A stretch of 64,000 nucleotides of DNA from Verticillium longisporum (taxonomy: Eukaryota > Ascomycota > Sordariomycetes > Glomerellales > Plectosphaerellaceae): the NCBI GenBank assembly GCA_019188255.1, contig JAETXT010000002.1:4898001-4962000 (forward strand), read 5' to 3'. Below, one piece after another: positions 20,953-33,510 of the stretch; the first letter of the stretch is position 1, and each line of letters starts with the position of its first letter. The position numbers and the translations under genes were made by a program. Under the pieces are notes generated by a model. The model searched no databases and had not been told where the DNA came from. It was given only the letters and a program-made list of their open reading frames with translations.

Positions 20953-23900
20953 TCATACCACCATTCTTGCCGCCCCGTATGACGAACGCACGACAAGGCG
21001 TACTGTTCGGCTATGCCGTCCTCAGTCTGAGGTACTCAACAGGCATGGCTGGAGGGGAAAGGGCGAGACACCGCACTGCCCCTTTTCCGATGCACCCGCG
21101 GATATCCACACCTTGTGTAGCTGACTCGGCTTTGCGTCCCATTTGGGTTGCCTCACCTCCTCCTACAAGATTCTGGTATCCACTCGCAGAAGCTACCGAA
21201 CCAGCAAGCATGATAAGCTTATTGGATCTGCGACGCTGGGCGGTCAGCCTGCTCAACATCGTGGCACCTTGCGGGCTTTGCAAGGGCCGCCAAGACGCCA
21301 CCTGCAACCTCACAGTCGATGTCGCGAGCAAGAACCCTTGCCTGTGGGAAGAGCAAGCGTCGGTGCCGGGTTGTCATTTTTGGAAGCTCACGGAGCTTTG
21401 CATTATCGGCGTTTTCGGGTTCTCTATTTGACTTGGCACAAGCTGGGTCTGGATTTTCAACCATGGTCGCGAAATTTGATTGTTTCCCTGTTTTCCTTGT
21501 TTTGTCAATCTGGTCTTGTCACGCTCGCATTCCGAGCAACCCAAGTTCAGGACCCTGCACTCGTGGTCCTGCCCCTTCGTTTTTGGTGGAACGTGTTCGG
21601 ATGTAGATACTTATCAATTCCAAAGGCAGGCACGTCGCCTGCTGCATTTTGCATTCTATCACAAGCACGATGCTTCTTGCAAGTCTTCGCGTCAATCACA
21701 TATACCCAGGGATGCCAGATATAGGTGGTGTCCGGAAACGGCCGGCGCAGAGGTACCCTCCGCCCATGGTTCCGGGATCTGGTTCCGTCCAGAGCGATCG
21801 GATGGTCGTCCCATGTGGAGGCGCGCCACGAGAGCGAGTGCGCAACGGCAGTGTCGCTGTCGCCCAACTGCCAAATCAGATTTGTACGGCCCAAGAGCGG
21901 CATTTGCTGCGTCGGAAATGTTGAAAGCTAGAAGTGCGGGGGGCATGTATTGTGCATATGGCGTCCTTGGTGGTGTGGCTCAAGGCCCGATGGAGCTTCG
22001 TATGCGTGACAACTTGGCAGGCAACAGCTAGAGTGGGAGGAAGGCCAGCTTGACCTAGGCAGGATCAAGCCGTTCCTGGAAATTTCTCTTCGGACATCAC
22101 TTTTAGCGGCAGGCTGTAGGTCAACGGGGAAAGCGGTGTATAGTACGACCCATCTGGCGAGATCAACCAGGTTGCTGTTGTCATTGTCGATCCTGGACAC
22201 AAAACTTGAACATGTCGAGCGAGGTGATCCGAACGAGCCGGCTCGTGAACTGAGCTTGACTTGATCAATCGGGGCGAAACATGAATACCCAAGTCCGCTA
22301 CTGCTGCGAGATCATCGGTAGACCTAATCTCGGTTTGTGAGGCTCAAGGGCGCGTCGGAAAGGCGGGACGTGTGACCCCTTTTGGTGGTGGCGCCACAAG
22401 GACACAAACACTTCAGAGTTTCGGGCCTGGCCGGCACGCCGTCAGCCCCTGAATCCGAAGACAATAAGCTTGTTCCTGCTCGAGAGCTTGAGTCGGCTCG
22501 GCTTGAGTATAGGCTGGTGCCATGGCAGCGGTGAGCGATAGTCTTTGAGAGCAGGTAGCCAGGGAATACGAAGTGAGCGTCGGGGGTCGGGGGACCATTT
22601 CGCGAGCTGTGTAGGGATTGACCAGGGTTGATTGGACATGGACCTCTCAAGAAGGTGAGACGAAAGCGGCGGGGCGAGCGTGTGAACACGTTGTTGCATG
22701 CATGTTGCATACGCAGGTTGCTTGGTGTTGCAGGTCAGTCTGGATGCGACCTCCACGAGGAGCAGATCGTGACTCGCTCGCTGCCGCGAAGCAATATACA
22801 GTAATATGATTTTCATCTAGACTTGTCATTGATCGTCCAGACAGCGAAGAGAGTGCTTGGCCGGGGCGCGAATGACGACTTAGCAAGCCCGGTTGCGCCG
22901 TCCGCGGCACACCCTGGCCGGGGTGGACCAGGAGCTTTCCCAAAACATCGTGTGATCAGATTGCAGGTGCCGGCAATGCCCAACTAACATGACCCCAGTG
23001 CGCTGACCAGAGCTATCCGACACGATGACATTGCAGGGAGCATGTGATGGGGCATTGTGCATGCCCACCTGGGAAGTCCGGGGATTATGGGGAAGGAACC
23101 GATCAAGGCACAGCTTATCGCACCAGGCATCAGACGCCCAAAACACTATGCAGCGGTCGGCCAGTGGTAATGAGCCGCTCCAAAAGACGAATGCCGTGCA
23201 GGGTCGCCTGCCATCGGCCAGGACTTACGGGTGGCGTGCCGGCATTTTCTATGTTGTTCTGACTTGCTGGGGGCTGAGAAAGGCGAAACACACAATATGA
23301 TCAGAGTTTCTCAAGGTGACATTGCATCCTTTGCTCTGGTACATTAGAACATTGCCGAAGCACTTGGGCGGACCATCAGACTTGCCCCGTAGAGATTGGC
23401 GAAGCAGCCGTTGCCAGCGTGCCGTGTTCGAGCAAGCACAAGACGCGGGCAGGCCTCGCTCGAGACGAGTTCGCAGGCCCGGACAGGCATGGCGGATGTC
23501 TGAGCTAGCTGGCAGCCAGTTTCTCCACACTGATCGCTGGGGTCCGCCCCCGCGCCAGAAAGAAGCCTAGCCGCCCCGCAGGACGCACGCTGCAAAACCA
23601 CAGTCAGGTAAGTCACATTGAGGGAGCGCATACAAGACATTCACCTTGCTAACAGGCAGAGGGCCGTACGATCATCGTGCCAATGCCCGAAATCTGCTTG
23701 ATCCTGGCGATCCTGCATCGCTGATGGAGAGGGGGTCGGCTGTCGGAAAACCAAGACGGAAAAAGCGGCTCGGGGATAAGGTAGCAATGGAATCTCATCC
23801 TAGGGCGCGTCGAAGGCCTCAAGACTGACAGACGGACAGCCCCCAGGGCCTGACAGGCTGGTTGACTTGTGGTGGGTGGGCAAATGCTACTGCGTGCACA

Positions 23901-26900
23901 CACACACAAGAAAACCAGGTAATATGGGTGACAACTAGCACTGGGCGGGATCGTCAGGGTCGTCCTCGTGGCCTTGACTTTTGTGCCTGCCTGACGAATC
24001 GTCGAATCGTGGGTAGATATATGCGATGGCCATTATCGAAGGCAGAGCATTGTGCAGCCGGAACAATCTCCGTGGTGTCTCCTTACGGCTGCTGGCTGGT
24101 GGTCTCTCCCGGTTGAGTGCCGCCAGGCTGTTAAGTGCATCTGTCACACAATTGGCGTTGTGAGCTGTGTGAGAGAAAGACGGACGAAATGGCTGGGGTG
24201 CTGGACAAATGGCTCCGGGTCCAGCCTTCAGGCACAGGGCAGGGACGACCCGAGGTAACTTGTTCGCGCGTCCAGTGCACCTGACTGCCTGCGGCAGTGG
24301 AGCGGTTGCGCTATGGTGGACATGGCCCCGCTGCGCAATGCAGTGAGGTGCAGTGAGGTGCAGTGCCTGCCGATTTCAGAGCCTTTAATGGCATGGCATG
24401 GCAAGTATCTCCCTGGGGTGCTTTGCTGGGTACCTCGGGTGCGGCACCGTAGGTAGGTAAAGGTAGGGTAGTCGAGGCAGGCAGGCAGACATGGACTCCG
24501 AAGGACAGTTCAAGGCAATCGCGACTGGTGTGGGTTTTGCGCCTCGTGTGCGCCTGCCGGGAAAGCTCGAACCTCGATGGCCAGCGAAGACAAGAGGGAG
24601 ACACCGGGAATAGATTGTCTTGGAGGGAAGAACGAACAAAGCTTCCATGGGATCCGAGTCTCGATGCGTCAAGGGGAAGGGAGAACAGAGAAAACGAACA
24701 CATACTCTCTCACCTGCACCCCCTGCCTGTCGCCCACGCTGGCCTGGAACACTCGAGCATCCCGGGTCAATGTAACCCAAAAACTCATCACCTGGCGAGA
24801 GGCGACTCCACACCACCTCGGCCGCCATCTCGACAAGGGCTGGACTCGACTCGACCTGTCGAAGAAATTGGGGGGAGGCAAGGTAATAACACGGTGCCTG
24901 ACTGCCTCGAGGCCGAAGTTGCGAGGCAACAAGGTGGCCAGCTAGCCCAATTTGTGTTGTTGACTGCGCGGCAAGGACGGACTGTTCCTGGTGCTACTGG
25001 CCAGGGCATTTCGGCTTATGGAATTCTGGGGAGCCCATCTCATCACGAAGAAAATCGGACTACCTTGCCCTGACTTGAGTCCCCCCAAATGACAGCCTGT
25101 TGTGGCTGGCCTCGACATTGGCACCGCGCATCAACACATGAGGCACTTTACTCTGGACGACCCCCTTTGGTCATCTCCCAGCCAAGGAGCCGACTGGGTG
25201 TTCCGGCGGCGAAGCGATGAGTCCTCAGCTTCTGACACCATTTCGACGATCACAGGGCCTTTCTGGCTAAGCTTCTCTCGCTCGTTGCGCGCCCCCCTCG
25301 GTGTTCATCGACCCTTTTCCGAGCGGCCTGGTCATCATCCAGCCTGCCCTGCAGCATGTCGTCGCTTCCCCCCTCCTCGCTGTGCGGCCCGTCAAGGTTC
25401 CTTCTCACCTTGGACCTATCGCCATGTTGCCTTGGCTGATCAGGGAAGCGCTCTGCCGAAGCACACTCACACCCAGGACACGGGGCCGGGTAGTCTCGAT
25501 ATGGAAGCTTTCCGCCCAGCCGACCTCAGCCTTGGGAAACCCCTGGTGAAGTCTTTTCCATGGTGTCCATGCTGTGCCATGCCATGCCATGTGCAGAGTC
25601 GGCCTGGTGGCTTTCTCGATAGTTACACAGCCTTTCGTGTCTCGCATGTCGACCATGCTTCCCCTTTCCAGCAAGGCCAAACTCTATGAATCAGCTAAGG
25701 CATCGCGTGGCACACAACGGTGACCCGGCATGAACAGCAACGATGGAGGATCGAGAGACATGCCAACCTGGGGAAAGCGCAGCGTCCGAGAGACACAGAA
25801 GAGGCGCCTGAGCTGCTCTCCCGCTCGCTGCCCCATCTTTTGCCCCATGTTCCCCAACTTCCTTCCTCCACCCCCTCGAAAACCCCTCCCCCTCTTCTCC
25901 TCCTCCACTCTCCCACATCGGCGCTTGTGCAGCACACCTCACCACAAGGGAGAGGAGCCCCCCTGGCGACCCCCTAATCATCTTCTCCTCTCACCACCCT
26001 GGTCCCCTGTCCCCCCCGTCTCCGCCGCTGCCTCCTCCCCCGTCATCGTGGCCCCGAGGTCCTGTGGCTGTCCTCTCGTCGTGTCCCCCAGTTTTTTGTT
26101 TGGCCTGTCTACCTAGTGTCGGTCTCGGTGCAGGCACCCTGGTCTCCTCTTTTTCTTTTCATGCCACGATCTCCATCTCCTCCGCTGAAGAGCCGAGTTG
26201 AGCCTCTCCCCTTTCCTCCCTTCTTTGCCACGCTGCTGTCTCTGTCGTGCCGCTCGAGTGTTGGCTGACCTGGACCTGGATCGCCGCTCATCAAGGACCC
26301 CGGAATTGCACGACTCGCAGGGCTCATCACTCCAATCCGCCCCGCTTCTCTCTCCAGCCCGCCTCCGCACCACGTACCACGCATCAAGAGACCGCTGAGA
26401 CCGGCTTGCGGACAGACAAAACAGCCTTCATTTTACCATCCTCGAGTGGGACTAGCCCCCTGCCCATTCCTTTCCTCTTCTTGCCTGCCTTACCTTAGGG
26501 CAACACCTCTTTCAGTTACTCCTCGCCTCGTCACCCTCGATTCGACCTCGTCGGGCTCTTCACCTCCCTCACACATCTCGAAGACTCACCAACGCTGTCG
26601 TCCTCGCTACCCAACAACGTCTCAGTCTCAGTGCTGTTGTGCACATCGCCCACGCCACAACTCATCACGAGCAGTCGTATCGTCGCAGCACCACAACTTG
26701 GCCCTCGTCCGACATATCGGGCCGCCTCACGCGCCACGCCACACCACGCCACGCGAACCTGAGACCGCGAGAGAGATTCTGAACCTCCACCTTCGACGAC
26801 CATGTTCCACATAGCAACGTGAACGACTTGTCGAGACCCAAACCTGTCGTGTCCGGGGCGACCGCCGCCTAGCCCTTCGTGCTTTGCGCAATCCTTCCCC

Positions 26901-26974
26901 ACCTGTGACCAGCCCCTTTGACACCTGCTGGCATTCCGGCATTGCTCGCCTGATCCAATCGATTTTCGCCTGAA
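20953..26974. other. Six-kilobase non-coding interval upstream of the Zn2Cys6 gene
   Basis: No ORF here shows family motifs or a splice-consistent exon chain on either strand. The part from about 25800 to 26970 is strongly C+T-rich on the plus strand and is probably the promoter and transcribed leader of the regulator at 26975. Short direct repeats occur (GCAGTGAGGT at 24340-24360; GCCATGCCAT near 25580). Confidence 0.45.
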
Positions 26975-29900
26975 ATGAACGGACTCCAGGCCATCCCCCA
27001 AGCCGCGGCCATGACCCGTCCCCAGGTCGGCATTGAGCGGCTGCCGACGAGACGGATGAGCAACGAGCCAAGAGAGTCGATGAACTGCAAATCTTGTCGC
27101 AAGCGCAAGGTGAGCGCACACATGACGCCAATCAGGCCGTCTGCCGTTGTGTGACACGACCGTAGTCTGACATACAACCCTGCAGATCAAGTGTAATCGT
27201 CTTCGACCGGCTTGTGAAGCTTGTCAAGTCTTCCAATGCCCATGCATTTACGGTGCGTTTTTTTTTCGTCTTCCTTTGCGAGGGAGGTAATTGCGTGTTC
27301 TGTGGCTATGTGTGCTGATATATTGCCGGATAGACGCGGTGCCAAAAAAGCGAGGCCCCAAGACGGATGTTCTTGAGGCATTGTTGAAGAGGGTTGACGG
27401 ACTCGAGGCAAAGTTAAAGAAGAAAAAGGCAGGAGAGAATGCGCCCACAGAACCAGCAGCCCCTGGGCCACTGGACGAGGAGGGCCCCTCGTCGCCGGCA
27501 GCTGAGGTTTCTGACGAGGTGGAACCTAAGCCGAAACGACTCGCCATTGACACTATGAGGCAGAACGACGCGGATGAGTCCGCTGTGTATTCGCCGGCTC
27601 CCGCAGGGTAGCGCTCCCCTGTTGTCGTATGATGCGCAAAGGAGCTAACTTTTCCAGTGAACCTTCTCCTCCAACCGTTCAGCCTGATACTCTACTGGAT
27701 ACCTACTTTGCCCGTTTCCACGCCAAGCCGTTCCACATACTTGATGAATCTTCTGTGCGACAACGCCTGCAACTGAGCCAGTTGCCAGGCTATTTGGTAC
27801 AAGGTATATGTGCCGTCGCAGCAAGGTACGCACCAGAAAGTGATACCGCAGGATCTCCAGTTCTAACATACCCTCTAGATACACGCCTCATCCAGGCGGC
27901 TACCAAGCAGCTGTCAAGTTGAGCGAAGATTATGCGGCACGCTCAAGGATAGAACTGGATACTGATGAGCCATCCGTCGACGCACTGCAAGCGTTGCTGC
28001 TGTTGGTCATTGCGTTCACTGCAGCAGGCAAGGGAAAAAAGGCATACATGTTGATGAGTGAGTGACACCCGCATGCTCCCTGTTATCCACCCAGTTTCTG
28101 ACATGAAGCAGCCAATGCAGTAGGTATGGCGACGGCACTGGAAATGCACCGAGAAATGGACTCTCACGCAAGAGTTACGCCGGTGGAGAGAGAGATGCGA
28201 CGAAGGCTATTTTGGACATGCTACCTCCTCGACAAGTTTCTAGCCTGTGGTTCGAAGCGACCGTCACTGATTGGAGACAAGACCATCATTCTACGCCTCC
28301 CTTGTTGGTCGCCAAACCCATCGGCACTCCCCATCGACGGCGAGTTCTTTCAAGCCGCGTCCAACCTCCAATACCTCCAAGGCAGCGGGAAGAAGACGCA
28401 AGGAAGCACCGGCATGTTGATCGATATCAGTCGTATCCTGGGCATCACGAACAGGTACCTCGCTGCTGGTGGTGTTAAAGGTGATTCGCACTTCCCATGG
28501 CATTCACTTTCCAACCTTTCCAAAATTCGACAAGACCTCGACATTTGGGCATCCGGCACCGAGGACGTGTTCTCCAGCCTGGACACCTTGTTCGGTCAAC
28601 TGGACTCGACGATTCTGGTGTTGAGCAAATTAATCTATCATCTCATCCACTGTCTAATATACAGGCCGTTCCTTCCGATCGATCTTTCTGAGCTTTCAGG
28701 GACTGGTCAACATCAGTCATGGCAAATTGAGGCCACCAACATGTGCTTCCTGCATGCGAACGCCATCTCAGAACTCGTAGAGCTTGGCAAGCAGACGGGT
28801 AGCATCGAATGGCCAGCCTTCGTCGGCTATTGCATCTGCACTGCCGGTACCGTACACATCCACGGTGCACACTACAACAAGGTTGGAAGCGGCGAAATGA
28901 ACGTTTTCAGCTCGTCCTCGGAGTTTTTGTCTCGCGAAATGCAGCAACTCAGCGAACTCAGATATGTTTGGGTGAGCGTGCAGCATCAACGCGAAACGCT
29001 GCAGGGCATCTATAATGCCCATTCTGAGCTCATCAAAAGCTTAGCCAACAACCCTATGAGGTACTCGCCCGCATTCCATCTAGAGGACTTTTTGATCGGT
29101 ACGCCAATATTGGCGGACCGGGAGGCCAGTCATTCAACTTTGATGCCGCCAATCTGAGTCTGGCAGACGCTGTTGTCGACTTCACGGCAGACTCCTACGT
29201 AGGGCACGACCTGTACGCGCCACGCCCTGCCAGCAGCAACGACGGCGAGCGACCAAACCTAAAGCGCAAAAGCACGTCGTCCTCTGGCCGCAAACGCCCA
29301 GACATGGCTGCTGTGGCGTCTCTCAGCACAAGTATGCCAGCACCTCCCACACCTGGCCTGCAGAACGGATCCCGACCTCGGCATTCTTTCTCACACCAGA
29401 GCTCCGGAATGCAGCCACCGCAGCCTTCACCTGGTCCATTCTCGGCCAGCAACGGCCTCCATGCTCATCACGAGATGGCAGAGCACCATCAGCAGATGGC
29501 CAACATGAACGGCCAATACGACGAGTCTGCTGCAGCTGCGGCTGCAGCGGCAGGCTTCGCTTTACAGGCACACCACCACCATCAACAGCAACAGGGCATT
29601 CCATCTCTAACAGGAGCGCCTTTCTCCCCGCAGTTTAGCTTCAACACTCCAGGAGCGACTGCGGGTGGTGATGGGTCTGGTTCTTATGACCCAATGTTCG
29701 GAGGTCTACCGACCAATGCCTTTAGCAGTCCTGCCGCTTGGCAGGGTGCCGACGATGGAAGCGGCAACAAGCTTCCCGTCGCGCCTCCGCAAGGGCCGAC
29801 ATCGGCAGGCAACGCAGCGGCCCCCAGCCCAGGGGCGAAGAGCACCAACGGCAGCACAGGCACTGGGCCTGGCGAGGAGAAGGACCCGTTCCTGAGTCTT

Positions 29901-29996
29901 CTGGAGCAGCTTGCAGAGAACGAGCAACAATTCGCAAGAGGTCCTGGGAACGAGTTTGACTTTTTCTTCGGTGGTGGCGTCGGCGCCAACCAGTAA
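26975..29996 (+). CDS. Zn2Cys6 transcription factor with fungal_trans domain
   Basis: Nuclear regulator. Exons: 26975-27109, 27186-27252, 27334-27607, 27658-27825, 27879-28057, 28112-29996, about 902 residues. The binuclear cluster spans exons 1-2 and fits C-x2-C-x6-C-x6-C-x2-C-x6-C (CKSCRKRK joined to [16 protein letters not shown]). A Lys-rich linker and short coiled coil ([19 protein letters not shown]) follow. The middle-homology domain begins at [19 protein letters not shown] and includes [18 protein letters not shown]. The C-terminal 280 residues are low complexity (Ala, Gln/His, Pro, Gly runs) and end in an acidic/Phe-rich tail ([18 protein letters not shown]), probably activating. One frame break lies at the T5 run 29089-29093: the domain ends in one frame (FHLEDF) and continues in another ([15 protein letters not shown]); one added T joins them. 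The target pathway is not evident. The gene is well set apart by long non-coding flanks. Confidence 0.85.
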
Positions 29997-32900
29997 AGAT
30001 GTCAGCTTGGATAAGTACTTGGCCGTGTCGTCAGGCACCAAGGAGAAGGAGAGAAGAGAGGGGAGAGGGGAGAGAGGAGAGAGGGGAGGAGCGCGGATAC
30101 AGCAGGTGAGCCATTCGCTGTGAGCAGGGTTCATGATTGCATGGAGTACAGTGGTTCTTTCGGTGACGATTTTCAACGGCGGCATGTCTGGTGTTGGTCT
30201 TTGCTTTACCGGCGGAGGGTGCATTCGCCTAGATGCGTAGGTATGGGACGATGATATCACTTGGCTTGTACAGGTTCTTCACATGTTGCAGAAATGGGTT
30301 GACGGTAAATATAGTAGGAAGCCTCTCAAAGGAGCGGCTGCTAAATAATAAGAGGGCGATGAAGACACGATCTAGCAACGCGATGCTGAAAACACCAGTA
30401 ATGATGCCTCGTAAACTCATATCGTAGTCCGTGTGACCGCAGATTGATTGTCTGCAAGGCTGGCTGCACCGACCTTCAGATCAAGTGTTGCACGGCAGTG
30501 ATCCCTGACTCAAACCTCGACCTGATGCCTGGTAGGGGCCAAAGATGACGCAGCCTGCCGGGCTGCAGAGTGACGCAAGTGACGTGGGAACGGGCCGAGG
30601 TGACTGTGCAGATGGACCCTGAATCGGATGCCGCCGACAAGCAGATTCCGGGGCCGCTGACCTTCGGCTCCGACAGGGGATCAAATCCAGGTCGCGTAGG
30701 ATCTTGGTTCGGCTCGGCGGCGAACAGAGTCAGTCACGGGAACAAGTGGGAGCGTTGATCACGTGCGACTGCAATACTGACGTCATTGGTTTCCAAAAGT
30801 GCCATGCGAGGCACGTGATCAATTTTGCTCTCGGGTAGTTGTGAGTGCTGGGGTCGGCGCTCGACATGCATGGGTGGGTGGTATGCAAGGATTGTGGTGT
30901 CATCGTGTCGTGGTATGAGACTGCCCTGCCCGCCGCAATGGGACATGCCCCGCCCGGCGATTTGACTCGTTGATTTCCCCAAGAGATGGGCATTGCCGTG
31001 CAGCAGGTGATGAAAGGCCTTGTGTCGGCGTTTTGGAGGGGCAAGGTGATTCGATTACGCAAGTAGAGTTTTTGCCAAGGAATTGCAGTAGAGAGAGAGA
31101 GAGAGAGGGAGCACACCGAGGGACAGCGCGAGGAGGGGCCGTTCCAAGCGCCCTAGAAGCCGTCACATCCAAGAATCCGGTACGCCGCTGCGTGGATGTT
31201 AAGCTTGTTTACCCACGCCGGGGGCCCTCGTGTCGAACGGCAGGAGGAATGAAAGGGACGCGGTGGGCATCTGGGTCATGTCTTTGGTGCAACGTGGATT
31301 GACGTGGGCGATCGTGGAGCGGTTCGCATTGCCAGGCAGACAGGAAATGGTGATCGCCAAGGATCATCGTATGCAAAAGGTGGTGCAACGCACACCTGAA
31401 GACCCAACTGTCCAAGGCACCATTCGAGTGGCCGTGCGAGGGGCCACCTAACTAGGTCAAGCTTTTGGCGCATCCAGCCCTCTGGAGGACCCGGTTGGTT
31501 ATATTGAGTTTACGTACTCGTCCGAGGGCCTCATTCTAACCGGTGTTGAGGTGTGACGCGGGGGGGTTAGCGACATTTTTTCCCCTTCGTGCGCCCGCGT
31601 GGTGTCGAGTCAGGGCCTTGTCGAGGATGAAGAAATCCGGGGTAAGGCCCACTCTCTGCTGGGTTTTCATGGGCCTTCATTGGGTGGAAGGACAGAAATG
31701 TCATCATGCTGGGTCTGCCGAAATAGAGCCCCAAAGATCCAATGGGTCAAGGGGGGTCGCTCCCCTCGTCAATGCCCCCCCCCCTCTGCTTCTTTCATCA
31801 CGCATCACAGAGCTGCTGGTGCGTCGTTTGTATATGCCCTCCACCCCTGTTGCTATCAGCGGGGTTTTCTTTGAGAGCAGCAGCCACATGCGCACTGGCA
31901 TCATCGTGGCGGCGGGGGAGCGGGCTGCCAGCGGCACCTTGATTCGACAAAGGCTTGATTTCTATTGATCAGCTGTCGACCCAACCATCGAACGAGCTAG
32001 ACGCGAGCCAGGATCGTCCCTCTCGCTCTGTCTCGTTTGTCAGTGGATGAGATTGCTGGAACAGCGAGAGCGAAGCGAGCGACCGTCATTTTTCTTCACG
32101 CTAGCAGGTATTCTTCTTGGCGGCGGTTCGTCTTGCCTGCGCGCCGCCAGCAACAAGACGTACATGGTACGACAAGGGGGGGCAGGCCCACAAGAAGAGC
32201 TCCAGTGTATTTTGAGAAGATTCTGCCCTCCGACTTAACCGTTTGCCCGCCGCCCTGAACGCCTTGCACCCACTGCCTCGGGAGTTGTAACTGCCTGGTC
32301 CTTCTTGCCTGGCCCTTCTTGCCTGGTCCTTGGTCTCCTAAATTACCTGACCGCCTCATTACTGCGTCCAACGGTCACCAGTGGGTACACCACACCTGCC
32401 TGCCACCGGCACCTGCGTTGCCTGCTAAACATCCCGTCGGCAAGGCAGCTAGCACCTGGAGCCATTGCTCAGCATTGCCCATCATTCGCTGCTCTGCCTC
32501 TCTATCCTTCACCCTCCCATTTTGCCTGCCTCTTCCTCCTCCGTCATCCTGCCCCTTCACTCCTGCTGTGCGCCCTCTTAGTCGAGTGGCCAGAAGCAGA
32601 CTTCTGCGACATCGTTCATCCCCTTCTGCTCACCTCTGTGCACACCGGAGGATCCTTTGTGCGACGGACCTGCCTCGCCCTACGTACCTGACGACGCGAA
32701 CCACGCCCACGAATCCTGCCGACTGTAGCGACGACACGAGCGCCCGCCCCCCCGGACGCCAGACGACGCCTCGAAACGGAAACTGCAGGATTGCAGCATC
32801 ACTCTTCCCACCCCTGATGATGGTACCGTAGCTGATGCGCCCGGCACACTTCCACCACCCACCATCAGCGCGACTATCAGTCTTCCTTCCCGCTGCTCCT

Positions 32901-33510
32901 TTGCCTTTTGAGCCAGCTTTCGCCAACCCCCCATTCGCGAGCGCGCCTTTGTTATCACGCGAGCCTGCCTCCTTCGACCCGGCTGGCAAGTCGAACCTAA
33001 ATACGGCACCAGTCCCCTCGCTTCCTTTTCGTACCTCTTCCCGCCCTTCGCTTGCTTGCCTGGTCCACTCGGGCTGCCAAGCACAGTCATTCGGCCAAGT
33101 CCCATCGGTACGGCTCAGTAAGCCGATAAGCTGTCAGCACAGCCAACGTCAACTGACTGGCACTGGCTCCGTTCCTCTCACGGCACCGCCCATCTGGACT
33201 CGACCGATCGGCCCTCAACGACGCCATCGGACTCTTTCGCATTCATCTCTTCTCTCGACATTCGTATCGCTGCCTGCGGTCGCAATCACTCCTGCGGTGC
33301 AACCAAGCCAAACGACAACGTACTTGGACGGTTACCGCTCCAGTCGTCACAGCCCTTGTCCTAAAAGGAGCAGCCTTCAATGTACTCGAGCAAAGAGCGA
33401 TGGAAAGCCTTCCCCCATCACAACACTAATTGCTCTTCACCACCACTCGCCTGCCCTCCGCGGCGGCCGACAATCGATAGGCCGCCCAGCAAGCCGCCGC
33501 TGCACTCAAC
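29997..33510. other. Non-coding interval between the Zn2Cys6 gene and the rhodopsin-MFS fusion
   Basis: About 3.5 kb. No supported gene on either strand. There is a GAGAG-type run at 30050-30090, an AG dinucleotide run near 31090-31110, and a C+T-rich segment from about 32270 to 33500 typical of a leader of the next gene. Confidence 0.45.

Noticed and set aside
24528..25689. Two plus-strand open frames of 181 and 195 codons in the 6-kb gap
   Set aside because: Composition and lack of motifs match chance ORFs; no splice-linked neighbours.
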